A program made the translations under genes and the position numbers. 64,000 bases of DNA from Scilla litardierei (lineage: Eukaryota; Streptophyta; Magnoliopsida; Asparagales; Asparagaceae): positions 79,546,422-79,610,421 of the forward strand of contig CM061140.1 in the NCBI GenBank assembly GCA_030789695.1, written 5' to 3'. Position 1 is the stretch's first letter; every line of letters starts with the position of its first letter. Below, one piece after another: positions 19,732 to 31,802 of this stretch. The notes under the pieces were generated by a model. It did not search any database. It had not been told where the DNA came from and was given only the letters and a program-made list of their open reading frames with translations.

Positions 19732-20508
19732 TGTTGGTTCTTGGGTTCAAGACCAATGTTGTTTTAATGATGATCAACATATGTTATGTGCTAATTATCT
19801 TTTATGTTTTAGTCTCAGATAATTAACATTGAGTAATTAAGGGGGAGACAAAACATATGGTCTTAGGATGACGGACTTAAGGCATGGAGCAATGGACATT
19901 GAAGCCATAAAGAATCAAGAAGAATATTATAAATCATTATATGATTCTATATGTTTTTTGCTCCTTCTTTAGTAGAATACTTGTATGCCTTGATTAGATG
20001 GACACACACACATTTCCATGTCATTTCCATCCTAGAGATATATAGGAACTTCCTATAATCCATCCCAATAGGTTGAATGGCCAAAACACTCTATATTATG
20101 TTTTCAGCATATCACCAGGTGTCTGGAATACATTCATCAAACATCTAGGGTATTCATTGTTTCATGGCCAATCCCAAGGCAGTCTAAACGTCTGAAGTTC
20201 AATCACCAGGCATCTGAACAGTGGTCCAGATGTCTGGTTAATGAACTCCAGAGCTCTGGTCCGTTAAGCCAATATTTCAGTGCTCTCTGTTTTCAGAATC
20301 TGTTTTCTGCAGTCTGTCTGACTTCAAACTGCTGTCAATTTTTCTGTGGTTTGAATTTTTCATCCATTCTAAGCCCATCAGATTTCAAATCTTGTTAGCA
20401 TTCCAACCCATATTGAATCACCTTAATCAGAGTTCATTTGGGTTAGTTATGATTGTTTTGGTGATCGAGTGTTTTTCTGGACAGATTCTGTCAGACGTTT
20501 GAAGCAGT
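19732..20508 (+). repeat. Upstream part of a copia-type LTR, interrupted at 20508
   Basis: Starts TGTTGGTTCTTGGGTTCAAG and reads as U3. It carries the CCAGRYGTCTGG palindrome series at 20112-20262. It stops at the TGTTGGATCTGG start of the next element, so TATA and R-U5 are displaced out of view. It is the outermost level of the nested stack that follows. Confidence 0.5.
20112..20262. repeat. CCAGRYGTCTGG palindrome series
   Basis: CACCAGGTGTCTGG (20113), AACATCTAGGG (about 20140), CAGTCTAAACGTCTGA (about 20180), CACCAGGCATCTG (20204), TCCAGATGTCTGG (20224) and CTCCAGAGCTCTGG (20247). A lone CAGACGTTT follows near 20492. All are variants of one 12-bp palindrome. Confidence 0.65.
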
Positions 20509-22413
20509 TGTTGGATCTGGATCTAAGCCTAGAGGGGGGAATATGCTAATAAAAATTCTGAAGATATCACATGCAATATTTAGCACAATTTGATAGACGT
20601 AGAGTAAATAAAACTAATCACAGAGTGCACGAGAGATTTACCCTGGTTCGGTCGCCCTAACGACCTACTCCAGCCCCAAAGCAATTAATAGATTCCATAG
20701 TATATAGGGTACAATTATAAAGAGCTACGAGCCCTAACTCTACGCTCACCAAGTTCTGTACAGCACTCACAAAAGTGCCAAACACTACTAATCTAGTAAA
20801 TGCTCTCTCTTGACTAGCACCAACTAGTCAAATCCCCAAAACCCCAAAATGATAGTTTAAGTAACCTACAAAGATCTACACACCAATTACACAAATATAA
20901 AAGAATACTGATTTTAGAAACGCTCAATTTGTGATGGTGTTGTAGTCTCTGTCGTTCAACGCTTCATCAGGATATGATCTGACAAGAAGTAGTCCCCAAT
21001 CTGAAGTTACGGATTAGAAGATGCAGTCCCCAAAAGTCGTTGCACAAATTCTCAAATTGTTGGTGTGTATAGCACTGGGAATTGAAGAGGACTTTGCGCA
21101 AGGTTCGTTCTTCAACTTATATGCATGCGGAAAAACTCCACGACAGCAAGTTACTCCCAGTGGCTAGCAAGTCACAAGATGAGAGTTGACAGCTTGCGGC
21201 AAGCTAATGAGGGCAGCAAGATATTCACGGCAGCACATCGTCGACGACAACAAAAAAGGACCACTTCAGCGAGTAACCACGGCAGCGAGAAGATCATGAA
21301 AGCATGAGGTTCTCCGGCAACGAAGAGGAAGATGTCCTGAAGGTGGACTCGACAACAAACAACGCCACAGGCTTGTGCTTGAAGACCTTGCGGTTATGGC
21401 TTGTAAATTTTCACAGATTTTCAATGAGAAACTCACGACCTGCTGGATTCACGAAGTCACAGATTGAATTGTATCTCTCTCTCCAATTATTTCTTTAATT
21501 AACTCCTAATCTTGTAGCCTTCGAGATTTTTGAAAGGTCCTGCTTTTTGTCTAGCCTGCAAAAAAAGCATGGAGAAGTGGAGAATCTCAACTCAAAACAA
21601 GTTACAATTAAAAAGGAAGTGATCATTGAAAACAAGTGCCCATTGAAAACTCAATTTAATGGCTGAACTCCCTTTTTATTTGTTGCATGCTGCAATATCT
21701 TTGGGTTGATGATGGCAAGAAGGTGAAAGTCAAAAGTTACGGTTGTGTCCTCTCTTGTTTTAATTGGAGATGGAGGTAGTGACTTTGTTATTTTCTATTG
21801 GCATGAGAAGTCAAGGATTGCAGCTTGGCTTTATTTTTTTTGGTTGAGGGAAGAAGCTTGCGGCTTGGTTTGATTGGTAACGTGAAGCTTTTGAGTTTCT
21901 TACAGCAAAGTTGATGATGGGATCTTCAAATAGCTTGCAGCAATAGTAGGATGATAGGGGCTTGCTTGCGTGCTAGGGTTATTTGGCCGACTCCCCTTTG
22001 TTCTCTCTTGTGTTTTTGGCTGCTTAGTTGAGATCTCCTATGAGTTGGGTTTATATAGATGATGTGGGGAAATTTTGGCTCAAAGAGAATCCCACACTAA
22101 TAGGGATTTGAATATTGAATTGAATTTCAATTGGATGTGTAATAGGATATGCAATTTGAATTTGAATTGTAATGGGATTTGATTTAATCATCAATTGATT
22201 TGAATCAATCTTAAATAGATTACTTCCTTATCCCTCCACCTTTTGACCAAGTCCTCTTTGCATATGTATTGCAATTTTCTCCATCACTTTAACCAAGTCC
22301 CCCTTTGGGTAATTACAAGCTTGCCACTCCTGAAAACACTTAGCACACACATCAAAATGTTCACACACGTTAATTATCATTAAACACGAAGTCATCGATC
22401 GTTGTATCCAACA
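20509..22413 (-). repeat. 3' LTR of gag-only element 2
   Basis: 1905 bp, TGTTGGATAC to CAGATCCAACA on the element strand. TATATAA box at 22051-22057 (minus strand). Upstream of it, 22090-22215 is rich in CAATTGAAATTCAATT-like A/T inverted repeats, a weak seventh candidate for the palindrome pattern. Confidence 0.8.
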
Positions 22414-23799
22414 ATCTCCCCCTTTTGATGATGACAAACCATATATAAGATTTGAGTAATAAACATCCATATAATGTCACATGGGGGGGTGGGGTGTGAA
22501 GTGTGATGATGGAGGATATAATACAATGATATACAATGATGTGCAAAGTGATGTACAATGATGTTCAAACTATATGCATGCTCCCCCTATATTCATGCTC
22601 CCCTTTGAACAAATATTCATATATTCATAAGCATTAAGCACATAAGCATTAAGCACATTATTCATTAGGCATTGCTAACACCAAATCTCCAAATCTTCCC
22701 CAAACTATTCTCCCCATTTTGTTATCATCAAAAGCGTACAATGAAGTCATGGCATATTACATGCAAAAGATGAGCATTATAAATTACAACAAACAAAAAT
22801 TTCAAATTCAATGAAAATTATAACATAGACTTTTACACCATCGTGTAAGTGTAATGATTAAACATTGAAGTACATAAGGGAGAAACTTTCAGGAAATTCA
22901 ACCAAAAGCAATCCACTTTTCCATGTAACATGATATCATCTAGGATTGACTTTTCCCATCTCATTAAAAATGAGTTCAAGGTACCACACCTAAAACATAG
23001 CCTATGAGGACTCTTAGATGTGGGGTGGCATTGCTTGACGAGTATAACACCAATGCTATAATTTAGTCTTAAATCTTATGTTGGATACTCGTGGGCAGTA
23101 TCGTTGCCATGGATTGTATCCATTTTCATACGGAGCTCTTTTCCTACTTTTATATTTATTTATTTATTCTTGTTTTAAAGACAATTCTTTTGAGCTCAAT
23201 TTTATCCAAGGCAAGAAACATCATATCCCGTAGAATTTCAGTTAATTTTTTCACCCACATTCACTTTCCAATATTTCATAAAAGATGTCTCTAAATGTAC
23301 AACAACATTTAATACTTATGGAAGTGAAAGTATAGGTGTAGAAATCAAATTATTCAAGTCATTGAACATGTCATGATTATTTGGAAAATCGAACATGCGC
23401 ATGTAGTCATAACAATAATACAACAATTTCTACATGGATATGAATATCATTCATCAGTGCAATTTTGACAATCAAAAGAGATGTATACAATAAGATCATT
23501 CTTTATACCTTTTGCACTTTTCTAATTAATTTTTTTGTTTTTCAATCATGCAGTTTTTATGGTTTTCAAAAATTGAAACCACACCAAAAATATAAACACT
23601 AAAAGCACGCAAACAAATGGAAGCACGCTAGAAATACTATGAAGGTATACATTAAGATCAAAGAAGAAACCATACCTTCACGTTGTCGTTTGGCTTATGA
23701 ACTTTAATGAAATGTGACGTCCAATCCATAGTTCCTTGCCCCTCCATCTTACCTACACGGAAGATGTTATGTGTGACCTTGGAATTCAACAAGGTCCAC
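22414..23799 (-). other. 3' non-coding region of gag-only element 2
   Basis: Polypurine tract beside the LTR (minus strand GTCATCATCAAAAGGGGGAGAT). The rest is AT-rich without recognisable coding. CTCCCCCT at 22581 is a second purine tract. Confidence 0.7.
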
Positions 23800-25625
23800 T
23801 CATGTTAGTAAGCAAACTTTTAGGAACCCATATTTGCTTAAATTTAATATTCTTGTTCCTATATTTGCACTAATGAGAAGTATGACAAACACAACCACAT
23901 GTAAAGCACTTTGCATTTGAATATTTCTAACTTTGGTTGGCTCATTGTGAACTCTATTATATTTTGAATTTTCGACATGTTTCAAATCATATCCAAGTCC
24001 TCGCCTATTATTACCATATATTTGGTTTCTAAGAATTAAATCCAAAGATTGTTTCCCCACACCAAATTTCTTTATGGTCAATTCTAGGTTCGTGAATTTA
24101 GATTTCAAATAAAGATTTTCGTTCACAAGCAAGGTGCATTTACTAATGAACGCCTTTTTATTTTCCTCTTCATTCATTTTCACATTTTCAGCTTTCTTTT
24201 CAAACTCTATCATTTTTCCTTTAAGCTCTTTGGTGTCATTCTTTAGCATGCACATCTTTTCATTAAGCTCTCTATTTTCAGTTTCTAGCTTAGTAACTTT
24301 TCTTTATGCATGTTATTTTCTTTTAATAAATTAGTACAATTAAGGCATTCAACGTTTTCATGCAGGCTAGATTTGTCCTTTTTCAGCAAATCAATGGTAG
24401 ATTTATATGCAACAATTTTATCTTTCAGTTTATCAACTTCTTTTGACATGTCACAATTTTCTTGTTGCAGTTCATAATTAGAATTTCTAAAGCAATCTAC
24501 AGTAGATTCTAAATCATCAATTTCATCTTTCATTTCTTTACAAATATTTAGAAGTTTAGCTTTAGTGCAAGATTTTACCTCATCTTGCTCTCCCATCAAG
24601 CAGAGGGATAAGTGGACAGTCTCCTCCTGAGTTTCATCTTCGCTATCCTCATCCCACGTTATTGCCAGAGATTTTCCTTTCCTTTTTGCAGAGCTATTCT
24701 TTTCTTGTGGGAAATTCCTCATAAAGTGTCAATGCTTCCTGAATTTAAAACAATGAATTTTATCAGTAGTATTCTGTTCAAAGGAAATTTTAGCCAGATT
24801 AAATTTATTAGAACGATTAAACCTTTGTGCCATTTCAGCTCTTACCTGCTTGGTCTTGACGTATCTTCTGAAACCTCTGACCATCAGTGCCCGCTCCTCA
24901 TCAAGTTCATCATCTTCATCTTCATCAGCTTGAAGAGCTAGTGGTTTGGGGACCTTGGCCTCTAGTTTCTCTCTCTCGATTTGATGCTCTTTATATCAAG
25001 CTCGTGGGACATCAAGTTCCCCATATTTGCGAGATCCTTTGCTTCCTGGATAGCTATGACTTTAGGATGGAACGAGCTTGGCAGGGCCCTCAAGATCTTT
25101 CTTACTTGCTTCAGACTTGAGTATGGTTTTCCAAGAGCATTGGAAGTATAGACGATGTCTGTGAACCTTGCAAACATCTCTTTGATGGACTCCGTAGGAC
25201 GCATTCGGAAGCTTTCATATTCTGTGCTCAGCAATGCAAGTCTGGACTCCTTCACCTGTGACGTTTCCTGATGTATCACCTCTAACGTGTGCCAAATTTC
25301 ATACGCAGTTAGACATTGAGAGATACGATTAAATTCAGCTTTATCTAAAGAGCAGATAATTGCATTCATAGCTCTACCATTCAATGAATATCATCTCCTA
25401 TCAACATCATTCCATTTTTCTTCAGGTTTTAAAATTTCAGTGTCTTCAATTTTAATAGTGGGGGGTTTATATCATTTATCAACAATGTTGCACACGTCAT
25501 AATCAACAGTCACTAAATAGATTTTCATTCTAGCTTTCCAATATGCAAAGTCTGCACCATTAAACTTAGGGGGTCGGGCAATGGACTGACCTTCAGCAAA
25601 GGCTGAATCAGAAATATTAATGGTT
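23800..25625 (-). pseudogene. Decayed gag of gag-only element 2
   Basis: From the 5' side: remnants of FAEGQSIARPPKFNGADFAYW near 25590, then after an in-frame stop near 25385 the gag core 25384-24962 (LNGRAMNAIICSLDKAEFNRI, TAYEIWHTLEVIHQETSQVK, SSFHPKVIAIQEAKDLANM). Near 24725-24760 the zinc knuckle has lost cysteines: CFKFRKH then a stop then HFMRNFP, where intact relatives have CFKCRKTGHFMRNCP. Coiled-coil segments follow (24722-24285 and 24255-23800) with the 'GLGYD' motif of SIRE-type Gag near the end. The start codon is not recognisable. Non-functional. Confidence 0.8.
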
Positions 25626-25646
25626 AATTTAGCCTAGATCCTCTAA

Positions 25647-25661
25647 CCTGATCTGATATTA
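25647..25661 (-). other. Damaged tRNA-Met primer site
   Basis: TAATATCAGATCAGG on the element strand, three changes from TGGTATCAGAGCAGG, two bases from the LTR. Confidence 0.65.
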
Positions 25662-25663
25662 CT

Positions 25664-27417
25664 TGTTGGATCTGGATCTAAGCGTAGAGAGGGTGTGAAT
25701 AGGCTAATAAAAATTCTCAAGATATCACAGGCAATATTCAGCACAATCAGACAGACACAGAGTAAATAAAACCAATCACAGAGTGCACGAGAGATTTACA
25801 CTGGTTCGGTTATCAAGGGTACAACTATAAAGAGCTACGATCCACAACTCTACGCTCACCAAGTTCCGTCACCAAAGTGCCAAATACTACTAATCTAGTA
25901 AATGCTCTCTCTTGACTAGCACCAACTAGTCAAGACCCAAAAACCCCCAAAATGATAGTTTAAGTAACCTACAAAGATATATACACCAATTACACAAATA
26001 TAAAAGAATACCGAGTTTAGAAATGCTGAATTTGTGTTCGGTGTTGTAGTCTATGTCGTTCAGCGTTTGGTCAGGATATGATCTGACAAGAAGTAGTCTC
26101 CAATCTGAAGTTACGGATCAGAAGATGCAGTCCTCCAAAAGTCGTTGCACAAATTCTCAAATTGTCGGTGTGTATAGCACTGGGAATTGAAGAGGACTTT
26201 GCACAAAGTTCTTTCTTCAACTTATATGCATGCGGAAAAACTCCACGGTAGCAAGTTACTCCCAGTGGCTAGCAAGTCACGAGATGAGAGTTGGCGGCTT
26301 GCGGCAAGCTAATGAGGGTAGCAAGATGTTCACGGCTTCACATCGTTGACGACAACTAAAAAGGACCACTTCAGCGAGTAACCACGGCAGCGAGAAGATC
26401 ATGAAAGCATGTGGTTCTCCAACAATGAAGAGGAAGATGGCCTGAACGTGGACTCGACAGCAGACAACGCCACATGCTTGTGCTTGAAGACCTTGAGGCT
26501 ATGGCTTGTAGATTTTCACAGATTCTCAATGAGAAACTCACGACCTGATGGAGTCACGAAGTCACAGATTGAATTGTATCTCTCTCTCCAATTATTTCTT
26601 TAATTAACTCCTAATCTTGTAGCCTTCAAGATTTTTGAAAGGTCCTGCTTTTTGTCTAGCCTGCAAAAAAAGCATGGAAGTGGAGAATCTCAACTCAAAA
26701 CAAGATACAATTAAAAAGGAAGTGATCATTTAAAACAAGTGCCCATTGAAAACTCAATTTAATGGCTGAACTCCCTTTTTATTTATTGCATGCTGCAATA
26801 TCTTTGGGTTGATGATGGCAAGGAGATGAAAGTCAAAAGTTGCGGCTGTGTCCTCCCTTGTTTTAATTAGAGATGAAGGTTGTGGCTTTGTTATTTTCTA
26901 TTGGCATGAGAAGTTAAGGATTACGGCTTGGCTGTATTTTTTTGGTTGGGGAGAAGAAGCTTGCAGCTTGGTTTGATTGGTAACGTGAAGCTTTTGAGTT
27001 TCTTGTGCAAAGTTGATGATGTGATCTTCAAATAGCTTGCGGCAATAGTAGGAGGATGGAGGCTTGCTCGTGTGCTAGGGTTATTTGGCCGACTCCCCTT
27101 TGTTCTCTCTTGTGTTTTGGCCGCTTAGTTGAGATCTCCTTTGAGTTGGGTTTATATAGATGATGTGGGGAAATTTTGGCTCAAAGAAAATCCCACACTA
27201 ATAGGGATTTGAATATTGAATTGAATTTCAATTGGATATGTAATAGGATATGCAATTTGAATTTGAATGGCAATGTGATTTGATTTAATCATCAATTGAT
27301 TTGAGTAAATCTCAAATCGATTGCTTCCTTATCCCTCCACCTTTTGACCAAGTCCCCTTTGTATATGAATTGCAATTTTCTCCATCACTTTGACCAAGTC
27401 CCCCTTTGTGTATTTAC
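25664..27417 (-). repeat. 5' LTR of gag-only element 2 (truncated)
   Basis: Collinear with 20509-22413 up to CCCCCTTTG.GTA.TTAC, where a new element begins; about 115 bp of the LTR is displaced. Minus-strand TATATAA at about 27152-27158. Confidence 0.8.
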
Positions 27418-28846
27418 TGTTGGGAGATGTATGCCCTTGAGGCATTTATCCTGAGTTGAACATCTTGTTCTAATGATGATACGGTACAAATTTTTCTAGT
27501 ATAAATACTATGAATTATATACTTAGATAATTTCCTTAGACTTAAAGTGAGGTCATTACGTATCTAGATGTAGATCTAGATTGTGGAAAGTAAATGACCG
27601 AGAAAGAACTTAAGTCTTAAACGGTTCATAGTCATTGATGTGTCGAGAATAGGATATCGGCACATCGGATAGACCATTGTGTCTTTATCTTACCTTAAGG
27701 GTAATGTTGATCTCATAGTCATTCGACCTGGCGAAGTCGGAGATAAGGCACATGTGCTCATTGGAGAATGAGTTCACTGAACGACCAACTTAGAGTTATT
27801 GAATGGTTAATCTTTAACTAAATTGTCAATAATAACTCTAGAGTGATGATCAAGCTGGTCCTTAAGACCTGAAGTCATTTGTACAAACCTGTTCGTGAAT
27901 AGTGTCACGTAGACCTATGACCTAGCTTCGAGGCTAGGCCTGCTAAAAGGTCTTAGGTTAGGTGACACCTGAAGCATACGAGTTAAGTAGATGACTAAGA
28001 TGGGATTCGTCTCTTCCGTTAAAGGGAAGTTAGTGTCACAGGTTTAGTACGGTCTTTGTGATAATCCTCGGTCGAGGTGAGTTGTAGGAAGTACAAACAA
28101 AGACCGCTGTATACTGACCGATGCTGGCTAGTGGGGTTGACGGTTTACCATATCCTAGGCCATGCAGCGACACATTCATTACAAAGGGAATAAAACTGCG
28201 GTATTCATTGCTGACATAGTCAGAGTGATCCCGACGACACTTTAGTCAATGGGTCAATCATGTAAGTACGATTCTGAAACATGGACGACACCTGCTGCTC
28301 GTGGTTACTATCGTCTCGGGACTTCGAGTCCCAATCTGTAGTAGGGTCAGGCTGTAGGGTCTCACACCGAGTAGTATTCACATCTTAATAATAGGAAGAA
28401 CGTTAAGAGGAATGCATTTGAAGCAATGTAATAATTAAGCTCACAAATGAGTTGTGAGAATAAAGCTAAATGAGTTTAGCATTTGTGATTGAAGAGGACT
28501 TTCTGAGGAATCCACATGAAAAACCGCGTTGGAATCGGAGCTCAAACGAGCCCAGAAACACAAAAACAACAGAAAAGTGCTAAAGTGGGTCAGACGACTC
28601 AGACCCACTTTGGGGAGGTGAAACCTACAAGACGAAGCAGGGCCTACCCGCTAAGCGGGCGGGCCCACCTGCAAATAGCGGGGTGCGCTCGCTAAGCGGG
28701 TTGGCGTGCCTGCTAAGCCAAGCGGGGCTGGCCCGCTAAGTGGGCCTGGCGCCTGCTATGGCCCAGCGGGGAGCCCGCCCGCTGAGCGGGCGTGCGCACC
28801 CGCCTGGCCCAGCGGGTGTGGCCCATTGAGCGGGCCGGGTACCCGC
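27418..28846 (+). repeat. 5' LTR, first part (U3), of the split copia element
   Basis: Begins TGTTGGGAGATGTATGCC, a start seen in many plant copia LTRs. The last 200 bp become very GC-rich and hold the CCCGCTAAGCGGG array (28640-28846), in which the SIRE element inserted. Confidence 0.75.
28640..28846. repeat. CCCGCTAAGCGGG palindrome array
   Basis: Variants CCCGCTAAGCGGG (28647), TCGCTAAGCGGG, CCCGCTAAGTGGG (28731), CCCGCTGAGCGGG (28777), and half-decayed GGCCCAGCGGG and CCCATTGAGCGGG. It resumes after the SIRE insertion at 48008-48085 (CGCCTGCCCGC, ACCCGCTGGGCCTAGCGGG). Confidence 0.85.
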
Positions 28847-29178
28847 TGTTGGAACTTGGTATATTCCATCATCTATTCCATATGGTTTTGATATGACAAT
28901 CAATATATTTTCTGTTACTAACTCTATCTATGCAGATGTGCAGACATACAGCTCATTCTATTTTTATATTACATATGTTCACTTGACAAGGACTCTCTGA
29001 GAATATCGGCTTTGCTACTCAAATTACGTATGGATAACATATCTTTAGAATACTGTAATTTTATTTTTAGATAGCTTCGGGGTCTTGGCTATAACATATC
29101 ATATATCCCTAAGCTCCAAATTACATTATCTTCCAACCCATTTGATCCTATGTCAAATATTCCCAATTTTCATATTTG

Positions 29179-29345
29179 GTCGACTACGATTTTTCGTAGC
29201 CTACTAAAAATATTTTCTTCGAATTATGACCTGAAAATTTCTAACAAGGATCTAGTTGTTGACTGATCCATGTCACCATTCTCAAATAGTCACTTTATGA
29301 CCGTTTTAAAATTAGTCGACATACGATTTTTCGTAGCTGACTAAA
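29179..29345. repeat. GACTACGAtttttTCGTAGCC hairpin motifs
   Basis: TCGACTACGATTTTTCGTAG at 29181 and TAGTCGACATACGATTTTTC running on to CGTAGCTGACTA at 29313-29343. Copies in the other LTR lie at 47153-47180 and 47287-47318. Single copies also occur inside the element at about 44434-44462 and 46658-46688, on either side of the env-position ORF. Confidence 0.85.
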
Positions 29346-29427
29346 CTGTTTTTTGTCCGTTTGAGTCCGAAATTTTCTGGACAGTTTCTATCCATTTGGA
29401 ACTACCTCTATAACTGATTCTGAACAC

Positions 29428-29436
29428 TATAAAAGG
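29428..29436 (+). promoter_or_regulatory. TATA box of SIRE 5' LTR
   Basis: CTATAAAAGGAGGGG, a textbook plant TATA box, about 85 bp downstream of the second palindrome. The other LTR has TATAAAATGA at 47401. Confidence 0.75.
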
Positions 29437-30032
29437 AGGGGTACCCCCTCTCTTTTCATTCACTCCTTTTCCTCTTCTTTTGTTTTCATTTTGTGGAAAT
29501 TAAGGCTTTAATTCTCTTGGGAAAAGTTGTGTGTGTTCTCATTTGTAAGAAGAAATTCTGATCTCTTTCTTCATTTGAGAACTAAAGAACTTCAAGGGTG
29601 TTTCGCAAATTCCACATTTAGAAACATTGAAGTTCTCATTTTCAACACCTTCCTTTGAATTCATTCTTGAAATTCATACCAATGTGTTTTCTTATTTCAT
29701 TATTTCTCTAACAAGGTTTGAATCTCTACTTGTAGAGATTGTACAAAGTTTGGGACACGGGGAGTGTCTCCATTTTTGTAAGTTGATGCTTGCGGGGCAA
29801 GTGATTTTGGTAGATTGAAAATCTCTACGGGGAGTAGAGGACTGGAGTAGGATCAAAAGGATCCGAACCAGGATACATCATTATGTTTGCGATTGGTTTA
29901 TTTTCTATACTTGTCATTTGATTTCTGTTCCATCTTTGCAAATTTTAGTAACGTTTTATTTGCAACAAGTTTTTATAATACACTATTCAACCCCCCTTCT
30001 AGTGTATTTGTGTATACATGCAATCCTACATT

Positions 30033-30048
30033 TGGTATCAGAGCAGGA
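30033..30048 (+). other. Primer-binding site of SIRE element
   Basis: TGGTATCAGAGCAGGATTAAG starts two bases inside the LTR; complementary to initiator tRNA-Met. Confidence 0.93.
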
Positions 30049-30053
30049 TTAAG

Positions 30054-31802
30054 ATGGCAGAATTGAACATGACAGCAGTTCCACACAACTATTCATCACA
30101 ATATCTAGAAGGCAACTCTCAAGTTCGTCCTCCTCTATTTGATGGTTCCAATTATTCATATCGGCAGGTTAGAATGGAGATTCATCTCCAAAGTATGGAT
30201 TATACGTTATTGAACATCATAGAGACAGGATATCAGAAGCTAACAACTCCTTTCTCTGATTGGTCTGCCAACGACAAAACTACAGCAACCAACAACTCAA
30301 AGGCTATGAATTCTCTATTCTGTGCCATGGATAAGAATGAGTTTAATCGAGTATCTCAGGCCAAAATTGCTAAAGATAGTTGGCAGATACTCGAGGTAAC
30401 TCATGAAGGAACCAGTAAAGTGAAGGAAACTAAGATTTCCGTTTTGGTTCACAAATTTGAGTTGTTCAAGATGAAGGACAAAGAGACAATTGGAGAAATG
30501 AACACCAGGTTTACTAATATTATAAATTCTTTAAATGCTCTTGGAAAAACTTACACTTCACTTGAACATGTTCGCAAGATTCTTAAAGCTTTAACTCCAG
30601 AATGGCGTCCAAAGATCACCGCAATTGAAGAAGCCAACGATCTCTCAACTTTATCTGTTGAAAGTCTCGTTGGCAACTAATGGCTTTCGAAGTTCAATTG
30701 GAAGACGAGAAAGAAGAAACACATCAGAAGAAGAAAGTACTTGCTTTTAAAGCTTCATCAGATGATGAAGACTTAGAATGGATGATGATGATGTTGCTTT
30801 CCTCACAAGGAACTTTAAGAAGTTCTTAAGAAAAGGTAAGTATAACAATTTCAAATCTAAAAATTCTGATTCTTCTCTTTTTTAATTGTAATAGACCAGG
30901 ACATATAAAGAAGGATTGTCCACTCCTCAAAGCAAAGTACAAATCTCCCAACAACTATAACAATGATCCTTCCAAGAAGGAAAGAAAGTTTGAAAGAATG
31001 AAGAAAGCATTCGCAGCAACATGAGATTCTTCAGATGAAGAAGACAACAATGAAGAGAATGCTAATATGTGATTTATGGCACAAAATGATGATAGCGATG
31101 TAAGTACTGTTAACAATGAAGAATTATTAGATGCATTTAATGATCTATTTGTTTGTTTCAAAAGACTAAATGCACAACACAAGTCTTTGAAACAAAGCAA
31201 TGATGATCTTATTCTTGAACATCAAGAATTAACATCAAAATGCATTTCATTTGATGCAATAAACACTGAGAATACATCTTCTCAAATCTTGGATCTTAGC
31301 AAAGAGAATGATCTTCTCAAAACTAAGAATCAAGAATTGCATGCACAGATATCCAAGATGGATAAATAGTATTTCATCACTAAAGATGAATTACGATGAG
31401 ATGTCTTCTAATGTTAATAAATTTAACAAAGGCAAGACTAATCTTGATGATTTGCTTCAATTTCAATATCCAGCAAATCATATGCAAGGATTGGGTCATT
31501 CTAATAAGAATATATTCAAAACTCCAAACACATCTTCATTTGTTAGAAAAACAACTTTTGTAAAACCACAAAAGAAGAATCATGCATTCATCTACACGAA
31601 GATAGTAAACACTTTTACATCTTCTTCACAAAGAAATGTTTCAAACATTTCTAGTGCATCTCCAAGGAAACCTAATACAATTAGTATATGGGTTCCTAAG
31701 GATACATGTTTAGATAATAGAAAAAGATACATTTCTGATTATATGCTATCTATTGTTCATTCTGTTAATTATTTAAGAAAGCCAAATTCTACTTGGGTTT
31801 AG
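30054..31802 (+). pseudogene. SIRE Gag, several stops and frameshifts
   Basis: ATG at 30054 (MAELNMTAVPHNYSSQYLEG) leads to VRPPLFDGSNYSYRQVRMEI and the UBN2 gag domain (MNSLFCAMDKNEFNRVSQ, KILKALTPEWRPKITAIEEA), ending at a stop at 30678. Other frames continue with an acidic block and the zinc knuckle near 30885-30930 (CNRPGHIKKDCPLLKAK, first Cys-X-X region damaged), stops near 31021 and 31071, coiled coil 31076-31369, and 31370-31802 with NKGKTNLDDLL, GLGHSNK and the pre-protease SIWVPKDTCLDN. At least four lesions. Gag of intact relatives forms the particle. Confidence 0.88.

Larger units (their letters stand above)
20509..27417 (-). mobile_element. Second gag-only copia-like element (TR-GAG type), right LTR truncated
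   Basis: Minus strand. Left LTR 20509-22413, polypurine tract at 22414-22438, 3.25-kb internal region with a decayed gag only, damaged primer site at 25647-25661, right LTR from 25664. The right LTR is cut at 27417 by the copia element starting TGTTGGGAGATG. As in 2623-9581, gag is followed by about 1.4 kb without protease, integrase or RT. LTR divergence is visibly higher and gag has several stops, so this copy is older. Confidence 0.8.
28847..30030 (+). repeat. 5' LTR of SIRE element
   Basis: Contains two hairpin-forming palindromes (29179-29205, 29313-29345), the TATA box CTATAAAAGG at 29428-29436, and an R-U5 ending GTGTATACATGCAATCCTACA, adjacent to the primer site. Confidence 0.93.

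Noticed and set aside
18968..19734. Target duplication for the Tat-like LTR at 18973-19729
   Set aside because: AATTGTTG occurs on both sides, but it overlaps the TGTTG starts of two LTRs, so it is not a reliable duplication.
22090..22215. Possible seventh palindrome array (CAATTGAAATTCAATT-like)
   Set aside because: It is in the right place upstream of the TATA box but so A/T-rich that dyads are expected by chance; noted only as weak in the LTR entry.
28706..28891. GC-rich Pro/Ala/Gly open frame
   Set aside because: It arises from the CCCGCTAAGCGGG palindromes and crosses into an LTR.
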